12,281 nt of DNA from Deltaproteobacteria bacterium (GTDB lineage Bacteria > Desulfobacterota > DSM-4660 > Desulfatiglandales > Desulfatiglandaceae), in the NCBI GenBank assembly GCA_018644785.1, contig JABGPV010000157.1, positions 1 through 12,281 on the forward strand, read 5' to 3'. Below, piece after piece: positions 1 through 6,619 of this stretch. Both the position numbers and the translations under genes were made by a program. Under the pieces are notes generated by a model. That model was not told the DNA's origin. It worked only from the letters and a program-made list of their open reading frames with translations, and made no database searches. Position 1 is the first letter of the stretch; every line of letters starts with the position of its first letter.

Positions 1-382
1 CTTCCTGAACTTCCTGATGCAGCCTTATAAAATAAAGTGCCCCGGATGTTTTTCGACCCTCATAGGTACCAGACGGGATAACAAGGTGTGTGTTGAGATC
101 GTAATTCTCGACAATTTCCTGTTTATAGTCGTCATCGGCCACCAACCCCCACGCCAAGTCCCAGTCCATGTTACAGCCGAACAAAAGGGCCTCGATCAGG
201 GCGGCGCCCAGGCTGTGTCCGGTTTCATCGCAGGCATAAACCGCACCGCACGAACACATCCCCACAGGCATCTCACCGGGCTTTCGGGTGGGCAGTTCCT
301 TTGGCTTTTCAACGGGCAGACCACAAAAAGGGCATTGGGCCCTTTGGACCGGTTCTCTTCCAAAAAATTTTTGATCAAGCAT
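1..382 (-). CDS. Cysteine-rich hypothetical protein, 3' end outside the window
   Basis: The reading frame is open from an ATG at 382-380 to the left edge, giving 127 residues with no stop, so the C-terminus is missing. The N-terminal part has CPFC at residues 17-20, then CSC at 43-45 and C51, a pattern that could bind zinc as a ribbon or knuckle. After this comes a helical stretch rich in small and aromatic residues and an acidic patch (residues 82-86). No signal peptide or membrane segment is visible. The ATG lies 2 bases after the TAA of the upstream gene, so it is surely the third gene of the FmdB operon and translated by coupling or reinitiation. I do not recognise the family and assign no function; a metal-binding role is inferred only from the cysteines. 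Confidence 0.75.
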   Translation of the reverse strand, partial: MLDQKFFGREPVQRAQCPFCGLPVEKPKELPTRKPGEMPVGMCSCGAVYACDETGHSLGAALIEALLFGCNMDWDLAWGLVADDDYKQEIVENYDLNTHLVIPSGTYEGRKTSGALYFIRLHQEVQE

Positions 383-384
383 TT

Positions 385-666
385 TTATGGGTGTTCCAAT
401 AGGGTTATGGGTGAAGGCAGGTTGAAACTTCGGGTATCTTCATCGTACTCAAAATCGACAATTTCCAGGCCCCATCGGGAAGATTTGAATTCGATAACCC
501 AATTCCGGTACGATGGGCCGGCAAATTCACAACTGATATTGCCGCTGCGCGCATCCATTTGCATCAGCCTGGCGACAATTTCCCCTTGAAAAATGTCGGT
601 GATATGGAACTTGTCATCATCGTCAAGTTCCAGTTTCAACGTGGGTGGGGCTTGATGATCCATCAT
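385..666 (-). CDS. Hypothetical acidic protein, second gene of the FmdB operon
   Basis: This 93-residue protein starts at the ATG that overlaps the FmdB stop (ATGATG; the TGA of fmdB lies inside it). A second Met follows immediately and could also serve as start. A longer open frame exists upstream but it runs inside fmdB and is a shadow. The protein is acidic, with a DDDD run near residue 16, and alternates hydrophobic and charged residues in a way that suggests a small beta-rich fold. It has one cysteine, no signal peptide and no membrane segment. I recognise no family. The 4-base overlap upstream and 2-base gap downstream make it the middle cistron of a three-gene operon. Confidence 0.75.
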   Translation of the reverse strand: MMDHQAPPTLKLELDDDDKFHITDIFQGEIVARLMQMDARSGNISCEFAGPSYRNWVIEFKSSRWGLEIVDFEYDEDTRSFNLPSPITLLEHP

Positions 667-908
667 TTTGCCGGTCCCGGAAGGTCCAGGGTCATGCACT
701 GGTTTTCTGATCCGCACGATTTGGTTGAAATCCTGGGTTGGTTGCCGCCTGGGCCCACGCCAAGGGCATAATTGGTGGCGCTGGCCACTTTCTCCAGCGT
801 ATATGCCGAACATTTGGGGCAGGAAAGATCTGCTTTTTCATCCGAGCCCATAAAAAGCTTTTCAAAAATTTCACCGCATTCAGCGCATCTGAATTCATAA
901 ATAGGCAT
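663..908 (-). CDS. FmdB-family zinc ribbon protein
   Basis: The product is 81 residues and opens with MPIYEFRCAECG, the signature start of the FmdB/CxxC_CXXC_SSSS putative regulatory family. Cysteine pairs C8/C11 and C30/C33 make the expected zinc ribbon. The following AYTLEKVASATNYALGVG is typical of the family, and two extra cysteines occur in the tail (C65, C71). Family members are small cytoplasmic proteins, named after a protein encoded with formamidase and proposed to be regulatory; biochemical evidence is thin. The start is firm: AAGGAGC (921-915) sits 6 bases before the ATG, and a strong promoter lies just upstream. It is the first gene of a three-gene operon, and its TGA overlaps the next start. 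Confidence 0.92.
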   Translation of the reverse strand: MPIYEFRCAECGEIFEKLFMGSDEKADLSCPKCSAYTLEKVASATNYALGVGPGGNQPRISTKSCGSENQCMTLDLPGPAK

Positions 909-942
909 TGTTTTGCTCCTTGTGTATATCGTATAAGAGAGG

Positions 943-971
943 AATATAGTCATAACCACAGCCAAAGTCAA
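943..971 (-). promoter_or_regulatory. Sigma70-type promoter of the FmdB operon
   Basis: On the minus strand TTGACT (971-966) and TATATT (948-943) are separated by exactly 17 bases, each differing from consensus by one base. The distance to the fmdB ATG leaves a leader of roughly 25-30 bases containing the AAGGAG site. The element also lies just upstream of the divergent ATP-grasp gene. Confidence 0.8.
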
Positions 972-977
972 ACAACC

Positions 978-1823
978 ATGATCCTTTCCTTTCATCCCTG
1001 TTTTACGGCCGACCACCAGATTATTCTGGGGGACCGCTCTCTCAATGAAGAGGACCGCCGACTGATTCGCAGCGCCCATGCGGTCATTTTACACCAAGGA
1101 CGGGCCGATGGGGTGTTTCATGAGTGTCAAAATGCTGGGACGCCCACGTTTCCCAACTATGAAATGCGCCATGCATATCCCGGCAAGGTGGGGCAAAGTC
1201 GTTTGTTCCATGCATTTCAACTTCCCCATCCCAGGACCTTTCGCTGGAGAAAGGTGGATCTGTTTAAGAAAGTGCCGAGGCCACCCCATGAATTCCCCTT
1301 TGTGATCAAGGACGATGGAAGCCACGAAGCCGAAGGGGTTTTTGTGGTAACCGGCCCGAAATCCCTGGAAGCGGCATTGGGTTTTCTGGCTTTGAAGGAG
1401 GGTGGCGAAAGCAACGGCTTTGTAACCCAGGATTTTGTGGCCTCCGGCGGAAATGTCCTGCGAGCGGTCATTATGGGGAGCCGGATTCTAACCTACTGGA
1501 AACGCCCTGTTAAACCGGGGCAGGTCATTACCACCATCAGCAAAGGCGCCCGCATAGACCATGACTGGGAGCCGGCCCTTCAGGAAAAAGGAAAGGTGCA
1601 GGCGCAGGTTCTGGCCAGGCGCACGGGGATTGATCTGGCCGCTGTGGATTTTGTATTCCCCCTTTCGAAAGAGGATCCCGAACCGCTTTTTCTAGAGATC
1701 AATTACTTTTTTGGAAGACGGGGGCTGGGCGGCATGGATGCCTACTACCGGCTGCTCTTCAGAGCCATTCGAGACTGGTTAAAAGGGATAGGCTTAGACC
1801 CTGAGACCGTTGAGCTTGTTTGA
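978..1823 (+). CDS. RimK/glutathione-synthase-like ATP-grasp ligase
   Basis: The 281-residue product matches the ATP-grasp fold of the RimK/GshB group, which forms amide bonds between a carboxylate and an amine through an acyl phosphate. Visible features are the nucleotide-binding lysine in FPFVIKDDGSHEAEGV (K111, with a G-rich loop to G120), the TQDFVASGGNVLRAVIMG segment (150-167) equivalent to the RimK adenine-binding and Arg motif, K175, and the Mg-binding FLEIN (238-242, E240 and N242). ARRTGIDLAAVDFVF matches the stretch before the metal site. The N-terminal 100 residues correspond to the pre-ATP-grasp domain. The open frame extends upstream, but the first plausible start is the ATG at 978; its ribosome site is weak. 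Substrate is unknown: S6-glutamylation is not implied. It is transcribed divergently from the FmdB operon. Confidence 0.85.
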   Translation: MILSFHPCFTADHQIILGDRSLNEEDRRLIRSAHAVILHQGRADGVFHECQNAGTPTFPNYEMRHAYPGKVGQSRLFHAFQLPHPRTFRWRKVDLFKKVPRPPHEFPFVIKDDGSHEAEGVFVVTGPKSLEAALGFLALKEGGESNGFVTQDFVASGGNVLRAVIMGSRILTYWKRPVKPGQVITTISKGARIDHDWEPALQEKGKVQAQVLARRTGIDLAAVDFVFPLSKEDPEPLFLEINYFFGRRGLGGMDAYYRLLFRAIRDWLKGIGLDPETVELV

Positions 1824-1846
1824 ACGGCCACGGGTTAACATTTTTC

Positions 1847-3220
1847 TTAGTTCTTGAAGGAATGAACTGGCGCGGGTATGCGGCCCCCGCATTGAACAAA
1901 TGCGCTGGATGCGCCGGATGCGCGTATGGGCATGATGGGAGAGGCCCCGAAGAGTCCGCCCCAGTGTACCCACTCCCCTGGTTTTTTCCCAGGGACCGGG
2001 ATCAGCCGGGTGGCTGTGGTTTTTTGGTTGATGACGCCGATGGCCATTTCATCCGCAATGAGGGCGCTGATGGTATCGGCATCCGTATCCCCGGGGATGC
2101 AGACCATATCCAACCCCACGGAACACACAGAAGTCATGGCCTCCAGTTTTTCAATGGAAAGGGTGCCTTCCGCCGCAGCATTGGCCAGGGCGCTGTCTTC
2201 GGCAACGGGAATAAAGGCGCCGCTCATTCCCCCAACGGAAGAGGAGGCGAAAAGCCCGCCTTTTTTGACGGCATCGTTCAACATGGCCACTGCGGCGGTG
2301 CTGCCCGGTGCGCCGATTTTCTCAATACCCATGGCCTGCAGGATTTCACCCACGGAATCCCCCACCTTTGGGGTGGGCGCCAGTGAAAGGTCGATGCCGC
2401 CAAAGGCCGCACCAACGCCGCGCGCCACCTCCCTGCCGAGAAGTTCGCCCACCCGGGTAACCCTGAAAGCGGTTTGTTTGATTTCGCTTGCCAGCATCTG
2501 CAAATCCAGATCCGGGTTAGCAGCCCGCAACCGTTCAATGGCCCGCTTCACCACTCCCGGACCGGAGATACCCACATTGATCACAGCTTCCCCCTGTCCG
2601 AAACCGAGATAAGCGCCCGCCATAAAGGGGTTGTCTTCAGGCATGTTGGCGAAAACGCAAAGCTTGGCGCAGGCGAATCCGCCCTGGTTTGAACTTTTCT
2701 CCGCGGCACGTTTGATGATCCGCCCCAATTGCAGGATCGCATCCATATTGATGCCGGCCTTGGATGTGGCCACGTTGATGGAGGCGCAAATCCGATCCGT
2801 CTGGGAAAGGACCTGGGGCAAGCTTTCCATGAGTCGGGCTTCGGAAGGGGTGGTTCCTTTCTGGACCAGGGCCGTGAAACCGCCCAGTAGGTCCACCCCC
2901 ACGGACTCCGCAGCATGGTCCAGGGCGTGGGCCAATTGCAGGTATCCCGCTTCATCGGTGTGTCCCCCAATGGCGCCGATGGGCGAGATGGCCAGGCGTT
3001 TGTTGACCACCGGGATGCCGTAACGGTCCGAGATGCGCTCGCAGACCGGTACCAGGGGACCGGCGACACGTTTAATTTTGTCAATGAGGTTTTCACAAAA
3101 CCTTGAAACATCGGAAGAGACGCAGTCGGTGATGTTAATGCCGAGGGTGACGGTGCGCACGTCCAGATTCTCCTCCTGGAACATGCGGACGGTAGAGAGG
3201 ATGTCTTCTTTTCTGTTCAT
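1847..3220 (-). CDS. PFL family protein (UPF0210/DUF711)
   Basis: This 457-residue protein is a full-length member of the UPF0210 (DUF711) family, whose usual length is about 450. Characteristic stretches are MNRKEDILSTVRMFQ at the N-terminus, SPIGAIGGHTDEAGYLQLA, ICASINVATSKAGINMDAI and GEAVINVGISGPGVVKRAI. The family is structurally related to pyruvate formate-lyase-type glycyl-radical folds, but no reaction has been firmly assigned. No signal peptide is present, so it should be cytoplasmic. Its ATG overlaps the stop of the ACT-domain gene by four bases (ATGA), an arrangement of UPF0237/ACT plus UPF0210 known in many bacteria and archaea. The coupling implies the two proteins work together, with the ACT partner possibly sensing a small ligand. 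Confidence 0.93.
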   Translation of the reverse strand: MNRKEDILSTVRMFQEENLDVRTVTLGINITDCVSSDVSRFCENLIDKIKRVAGPLVPVCERISDRYGIPVVNKRLAISPIGAIGGHTDEAGYLQLAHALDHAAESVGVDLLGGFTALVQKGTTPSEARLMESLPQVLSQTDRICASINVATSKAGINMDAILQLGRIIKRAAEKSSNQGGFACAKLCVFANMPEDNPFMAGAYLGFGQGEAVINVGISGPGVVKRAIERLRAANPDLDLQMLASEIKQTAFRVTRVGELLGREVARGVGAAFGGIDLSLAPTPKVGDSVGEILQAMGIEKIGAPGSTAAVAMLNDAVKKGGLFASSSVGGMSGAFIPVAEDSALANAAAEGTLSIEKLEAMTSVCSVGLDMVCIPGDTDADTISALIADEMAIGVINQKTTATRLIPVPGKKPGEWVHWGGLFGASPIMPIRASGASSAFVQCGGRIPAPVHSFKN

Positions 3221-3816
3221 GACGGCATTTCCGTATGACGTTTGGGCATGGGGATTCGATTTGTGGCGTCAAAAATGTCAGAGTGCATCAGGGTTACCTT
3301 GACCTGTCTGTCGGCCAGAAGCGCTGTGAGCTCAAGGCGAACCCCTTTGACGTCCACATCAGGGGGGACTGTGAGATCACCAATGATGGTAAAACGGTCT
3401 TCTTTGAGTGGGCCTTGGGCATCGGTTCGACAGGCAAGACTTTCCACATTGATTTCATACTTTGCCAGACAGGTGGTAACCATGGAAAAATTACCCGGCA
3501 CATCAATTCCCGCCATTGCCAGAACAAAAGGCGCCCCGTATCCGGCAGGCGGAATCGACGCATCACGGCGCGGCAGGACGCTGATGGCCGGTGTGCCGGC
3601 ATCATCAATTTTTTCCAGTCCCACGCGAACGTCCTGGGCGGTGACCCCGGTCTCGAATGTGGCCATGAGGGTGATGACAAAGTAGCCCAGGCGGACATTC
3701 TGATCCAGTACTTCGATATTCCCGCCAAGGCGTGTAATGGCGCCGGTGAACCGACCCACCAGGCCCACCCGGTCTTCACAGATGACCGTAATGGCATAAC
3801 GGGTTGTATTTTTCAA
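3217..3816 (-). CDS. ACT domain-containing protein with two ACT repeats
   Basis: The 199-residue product carries an N-terminal ACT domain (about residues 6-80, with EDRVGLVGRFTGAITRLGG) and a second one (about 95-175, with AGIDVPGNFSMVTTCLAKY). Both show the beta-alpha-beta pattern of the glycine-cleavage-regulator/UPF0237 type, which binds amino acids or other small ligands. No catalytic domain is attached, so it is a stand-alone sensor or regulatory subunit. The start is a TTG (3816-3814), supported by GGGAGG (3830-3825) 8 bases upstream; no ATG lies nearby. It is the first gene of the pair with the PFL-family gene, which overlaps its stop by four bases. A rare start codon followed by coupling may keep levels low. 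Confidence 0.9.
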   Translation of the reverse strand: MKNTTRYAITVICEDRVGLVGRFTGAITRLGGNIEVLDQNVRLGYFVITLMATFETGVTAQDVRVGLEKIDDAGTPAISVLPRRDASIPPAGYGAPFVLAMAGIDVPGNFSMVTTCLAKYEINVESLACRTDAQGPLKEDRFTIIGDLTVPPDVDVKGVRLELTALLADRQVKVTLMHSDIFDATNRIPMPKRHTEMPS

Positions 3817-3851
3817 AGATGTTGCCTCCCGAAACCCTTATTTTTCTTCAT

Positions 3852-3880
3852 AACCTATTCCCATTGGTCATGGATGTCAA
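3852..3880 (-). promoter_or_regulatory. Probable promoter of the ACT-PFL operon
   Basis: On the minus strand a perfect TTGACA (3880-3875) is followed after 17 bases by TAGGTT (3857-3852), which keeps the important first, second and last positions of the -10 box. Transcription would start near 3845, about 30 bases before the TTG start and just upstream of the GGGAGG ribosome site. Confidence 0.6.
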
Positions 3881-3985
3881 TAAACAGGGCGTTATTATCA
3901 CCTGTTTCAATCCTTGATTTTTCAGGCGCCATAGGGGAGAATACGGCCTCGGCGGTCCTTCTTTAAAAAGAATGGAGAAAAGACC

Positions 3986-4972
3986 ATGGCCCAATGGAAT
4001 GCGGAAGAACTACTGGCGTTATCGGGAGAATACTGGCACACCTGTACCCTTCACTCAGGTGTCAAACTGGGAATTTTTTCGGAGATTGACGAGGACCGGG
4101 TGAGCGCCGGTGAACTGGCAGAGAAAATCGGTGTTGACAGAAGAGGTGTGACCGCGCTGCTGGACGCGCTTTCAGCCATGGGGCTTCTGGTAAAAACCGG
4201 GTCCCGATACGCCAACACGCCTGAAGGTCGCAATTTTCTGGTCAGGCACTCGCCCCATTACATCGGCTATATGATCATGCACCACCATCATTTGGTGGAA
4301 CCTTGGTCTCGGCTGGATGAGGCCGTCAAGTCAGGACAATCCGTTTCCCGGGAGGTGGTCCATGACGACGAAAGCCGGGAGAGTTTTCTCATGGGCATGT
4401 TCAACCTGGCCATGGCCATTGCGCCGGGGGTTTCCCGGGAGATTGATCTTCAGGGGAAAAAGAGTTTCCTGGACCTGGGCGGGGGCCCCGGCACCTATGC
4501 CATTCATTTCTGTCTGGCCAATCCGGGGTTGAATGCCACCGTGGCAGACCTTCCCGCTACCCGCCCCTTTGCGGAAAAAACCATTGCGCGGTTTGATCTT
4601 TCCCACCGGATTGGTTTCCTGCCCTGCGACTATTTAAATGAAGCGATTGAAGGCGCCTATGATGTGGCGTGGCTTTCCCATATCCTGCACGGAGAAGGAC
4701 CTGACGAATGTGAAATGATTTTACAAAAAGCGGTGTCGGCTCTGGTTGAGGGCGGGAGCCTTTTCGTTCACGATTTCATTTTGAACAACACCTCCGACGG
4801 TCCGCTCTTTCCGGCTCTTTTTTACCTGAACATGTTAATCAACACCCAAAAGGGTCGGTCTTATACCGAGAGCCGGATTCACGAGATGATGAAGAAGGCG
4901 GGATTGCACCAAATTGAGCGGCTCCCCTTTAAAGGCCCCACAGATTCGGGCATCATGGTGGGAACAAAATAG
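3986..4972 (+). CDS. SAM-dependent O-methyltransferase, acetylserotonin/plant OMT type
   Basis: The 328-residue product has the two-part layout of this family. An N-terminal winged-helix dimerisation domain spans about residues 5-90 (LHSGVKLGIF, ELAEKIGVDRRGVTALLDAL, TPEGRNFL). A Rossmann methyltransferase domain follows: SAM motif LDLGGGPGT (162-170), acidic D188, and the catalytic-base region LHGEGPDECEMIL with H235 where plant OMTs have HDW. GGSLFVHDFIL (256-266) is the usual later strand. GGAGA 10 bases before the ATG supports the start. Family members methylate hydroxyl groups of small molecules, often in secondary metabolism or cofactor synthesis, but the acceptor cannot be read from the sequence. 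It stands alone, divergent from the ACT gene and convergent with the transglutaminase gene. Confidence 0.9.
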   Translation: MAQWNAEELLALSGEYWHTCTLHSGVKLGIFSEIDEDRVSAGELAEKIGVDRRGVTALLDALSAMGLLVKTGSRYANTPEGRNFLVRHSPHYIGYMIMHHHHLVEPWSRLDEAVKSGQSVSREVVHDDESRESFLMGMFNLAMAIAPGVSREIDLQGKKSFLDLGGGPGTYAIHFCLANPGLNATVADLPATRPFAEKTIARFDLSHRIGFLPCDYLNEAIEGAYDVAWLSHILHGEGPDECEMILQKAVSALVEGGSLFVHDFILNNTSDGPLFPALFYLNMLINTQKGRSYTESRIHEMMKKAGLHQIERLPFKGPTDSGIMVGTK

Positions 4973-5032
4973 AAATTTTGTACCTGGTTTTCTGTCACAA
5001 AAAACAAGAAGTTCATTGACTGAAAAACCTAA

Positions 5033-5066
5033 AACTTTAAACTTAAAACTGCGGCTTGCCGCTTTA
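5033..5066 (-). terminator. Weak candidate terminator of the transglutaminase gene
   Basis: Reading the minus strand, a short GC hairpin (GCGG, 4-base loop, CCGC; 5062-5051) directly follows the stop codon and is followed by broken T-runs down to about 5033. The stem is only 4 bp and the T-tract is interrupted, so this is tentative. The 91-base convergent gap holds nothing else obvious. Confidence 0.3.
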
Positions 5067-5762
5067 ACCTTTGGTGACGTCTTCTTTGGAAAAGTCCCGG
5101 CCGGAAATACCGCCCCGCTTTTCAAACATCTCAATCCAGCCCAGTACCCGTTCCTCCCCATAGACGGCCTTCCAGCCCGCCACCAGCATGTCCACGGGGA
5201 TATCCGCATAGATCCCATGTTCAGCAACGTATTCCATGAACTGCTTATGCTCCAGATTAAACGGGTGAAATATGGAATCCTCCCGGCCGTTGAATTCGAG
5301 AGGCGCTACGTTGTGCCGTGCGCACAGTTCCCGATTAAAGGCCGGCGTGGCCTTCACCCATTTATCTTCCAGAAAAAATTCAACATAACCGTGGTATACA
5401 AATAGATCACTTCCCAGGTATTCCAGAAGTTGCCGCGTGGCCAGATGGTTTTTCACATCTGCAAAACCGATCCTGGAGGGAATTTGACAGGCCCTTCCAA
5501 GAGCGCAGAGCAACGAGGCTTTACAAACGCAGTATCCCCGGCCGCTCTTCAAAACGTTGCTGGCACGATAGTGCTCCGGGAGATAGAAGGGATAGTAAGG
5601 ATCGTACCAGATGCCATCTCTCACGGCGTAATACAGCTTCACAGCCTTATCCACGGGGTCCTTGCTGCCGTTGATGGTTTTTTCACCATGGGCCCTTACG
5701 GCCGGGTGATCGCTGTCAATGATGTCGGTGGGGTTCAAGTACCGGGGATCCATTTTTTGCAT
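5064..5762 (-). CDS. Transglutaminase-like domain protein
   Basis: The 232-residue protein contains a transglutaminase/cysteine-protease core. GRGYCVCKASLLCALGRA holds the probable nucleophile C78 at the start of the core helix, IPSRIGFADVKNHL follows, and FVYHGYVEFFLEDKWVKATPAFN contains the probable catalytic H124. At the place where the triad Asp normally stands (WVxxD) there is T139, so the third residue is missing or supplied elsewhere. No signal peptide is seen, so it is likely cytoplasmic. Three in-frame ATGs lie close together (5768, 5762, 5753). AAGGAG at 5777-5772 is 3 bases from the first and 9 from the second, so 5762 is preferred. The protein may be a peptidase or amide-processing enzyme; substrate unknown. 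It is divergent from the DUF2080-GNAT unit. Confidence 0.87.
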   Translation of the reverse strand: MQKMDPRYLNPTDIIDSDHPAVRAHGEKTINGSKDPVDKAVKLYYAVRDGIWYDPYYPFYLPEHYRASNVLKSGRGYCVCKASLLCALGRACQIPSRIGFADVKNHLATRQLLEYLGSDLFVYHGYVEFFLEDKWVKATPAFNRELCARHNVAPLEFNGREDSIFHPFNLEHKQFMEYVAEHGIYADIPVDMLVAGWKAVYGEERVLGWIEMFEKRGGISGRDFSKEDVTKG

Positions 5763-5820
5763 GTTCATTCACTCCTTGTTTAAAAAAACATATGACCGTA
5801 CTGAAAAGCCAATTTATTCC

Positions 5821-5849
5821 TTGACGTATAGTTACGATGTAGCTATGTT
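5821..5849 (+). promoter_or_regulatory. Sigma70-type promoter of the DUF2080-GNAT unit
   Basis: TTGACG (5821-5826) and TATGTT (5844-5849) are separated by 17 bases. This would give a leader of about 100 bases before the small gene at 5960, containing the perfect dyad at 5926-5941. The spacer is almost entirely an imperfect palindrome, so a repressor bound there would block polymerase. Confidence 0.65.
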
Positions 5850-5853
5850 GTAA
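5825..5853 (-). promoter_or_regulatory. Possible overlapping divergent promoter for the transglutaminase gene
   Basis: On the minus strand TTACAA (5853-5848) and TATACG (5830-5825) are spaced by 17 bases and lie almost exactly back to back with the plus-strand promoter. The -35 match is poor (3 of 6), so this is a candidate only. The leader to the transglutaminase start would be about 55 bases. Confidence 0.35.
5828..5846. repeat. Imperfect palindrome, possible operator
   Basis: Nineteen bases read ATAG-TAC at one end and GTA-CTAT at the other, symmetric at 14 of 19 positions. The palindrome lies within the spacers of the two opposed promoter-like sequences, the usual place for a dimeric repressor site. 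Function is inferred from position only. Confidence 0.45.
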
Positions 5854-5925
5854 TCATATTTAATCGTTCGCTATCCATGACTGCTTTTAAATTATCATTC
5901 ATATCAGCAGTTTTCTGTCCATTAA

Positions 5926-5941
5926 AATTCCCAGGGGAATT
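5926..5941. repeat. Perfect 7+2+7 inverted repeat upstream of the DUF2080 gene
   Basis: AATTCCC and GGGAATT face each other across two bases, 18 bases before the start codon of the small gene. The loop is too short for a good terminator and no T-run follows, so a protein-binding site, or a small leader hairpin near the ribosome site, is more likely. Confidence 0.5.
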
Positions 5942-5959
5942 GTCGGAAAGTCTAACAAA

Positions 5960-6148
5960 ATGCCGGTTGAAAAGAAATTAAAAAAAGAAGATAAAGCCTC
6001 TCCGACCAAAAGCAGGGGAAAAGTCAAGCTGGAGATCTATGGCGAGGAGATGGTTGAGAAGATCGTTAAATTGAGCGGAAACAGCGGGCGGGTTTATCTA
6101 CCGCCGGACTGGGTAGGGTGCCGCGTAAAAATTGTCAGAGTGGATTAA
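5960..6148 (+). CDS. DUF2080/AbrB-like small protein
   Basis: The 62-residue protein has a lysine-rich, probably disordered tail (1-22), then a compact domain: EEMVEKIVKLSGNSGRVYLP (29-48) followed by DWVGCRVKIVRV. This closely resembles the DUF2080 'transposase-associated' family, mostly known from archaea, and shares the GNSGRVYLP turn with AbrB/SpoVT-type DNA-binding folds. A DNA-binding or antitoxin-like regulatory role is inferred. No transposase is in the window. The ribosome site is weak (GGAAAG, 5945-5950). It has its own promoter, a palindromic possible operator and a perfect dyad upstream, consistent with self-repression. The GNAT gene starts 12 bases after its stop, so the two are very likely co-transcribed. 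Confidence 0.8.
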   Translation: MPVEKKLKKEDKASPTKSRGKVKLEIYGEEMVEKIVKLSGNSGRVYLPPDWVGCRVKIVRVD

Positions 6149-6160
6149 GGGACTTGTTTC

Positions 6161-6613
6161 ATGGATGATGTGGAAAACAACTTGCTGATCAGAAAAATTA
6201 AACCCGAAGATGCGCCGGAGATTACAGCCATTCAGGCGGCCATCACCAACCCCTCGACTGTTATCGATTTCAGGCATATCATTGAAGAGAAGGTTCAAGA
6301 AAACGAAGATGTGAGCTTTTCAGCCGAATTGGACGGTAAAGTTGTGGGATACATGATCAGCTATGTTGTTTTCGGAGGATTCGGTCTTCAAAAGAGCGCC
6401 TGGATTGCCACCCTGGGTGTGGATCCCAAATATATGGGCCAGGGTATCGGCCGTTTGCTGGCGGAAAAGCTGTTGTCGGTTTACCGCGAAAAGGGGATCG
6501 ATTATATCTTTACGACTGTCCGGTGGGACTCTGTTGATCTTTTGTCTTTTTTCAAAACGCTCGGATTCGATCGGAGCGATTTTATTCATCTCACAAAGAA
6601 GTTAGAGTCATAG
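6161..6613 (+). CDS. GNAT-family N-acetyltransferase
   Basis: The 150-residue protein is a single GNAT domain. LLIRKIKPEDAPEI opens the fold, LDGKVVGYMISYVV (57-70) supplies strands 2-3, and LGVDPKYMGQGIGRLLAEKL (85-104) contains the acetyl-CoA pyrophosphate loop QGIG (94-97). TTVRWDSVDLLSFFKTLGF (118-136) is the usual strand-helix near the C-terminus. Such enzymes transfer an acetyl group from acetyl-CoA to an amine; the target (protein N-terminus, lysine, small molecule or tRNA) cannot be told. AAGGGA 8 bases upstream supports the ATG. It follows the DUF2080-like gene by 12 bases and converges on the cyclase gene with a 6-base gap and no terminator between them. Confidence 0.9.
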   Translation: MDDVENNLLIRKIKPEDAPEITAIQAAITNPSTVIDFRHIIEEKVQENEDVSFSAELDGKVVGYMISYVVFGGFGLQKSAWIATLGVDPKYMGQGIGRLLAEKLLSVYREKGIDYIFTTVRWDSVDLLSFFKTLGFDRSDFIHLTKKLES

Positions 6614-6619
6614 CACCCG

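Noticed and set aside
17..589. Plus-strand open frame of 190 codons
   Set aside because: It lies opposite the two cysteine-rich/acidic genes, has no ribosome site and no family resemblance.
738..977. Upstream extension of the ATP-grasp reading frame
   Set aside because: It runs antisense to fmdB and through its promoter; family resemblance begins only after the ATG at 978.
1926..2612. Plus-strand open frame of 228 codons opposite the PFL-family gene
   Set aside because: The minus strand here encodes a well-conserved family; the plus-strand product is Ser/Pro/Ala-rich shadow sequence.
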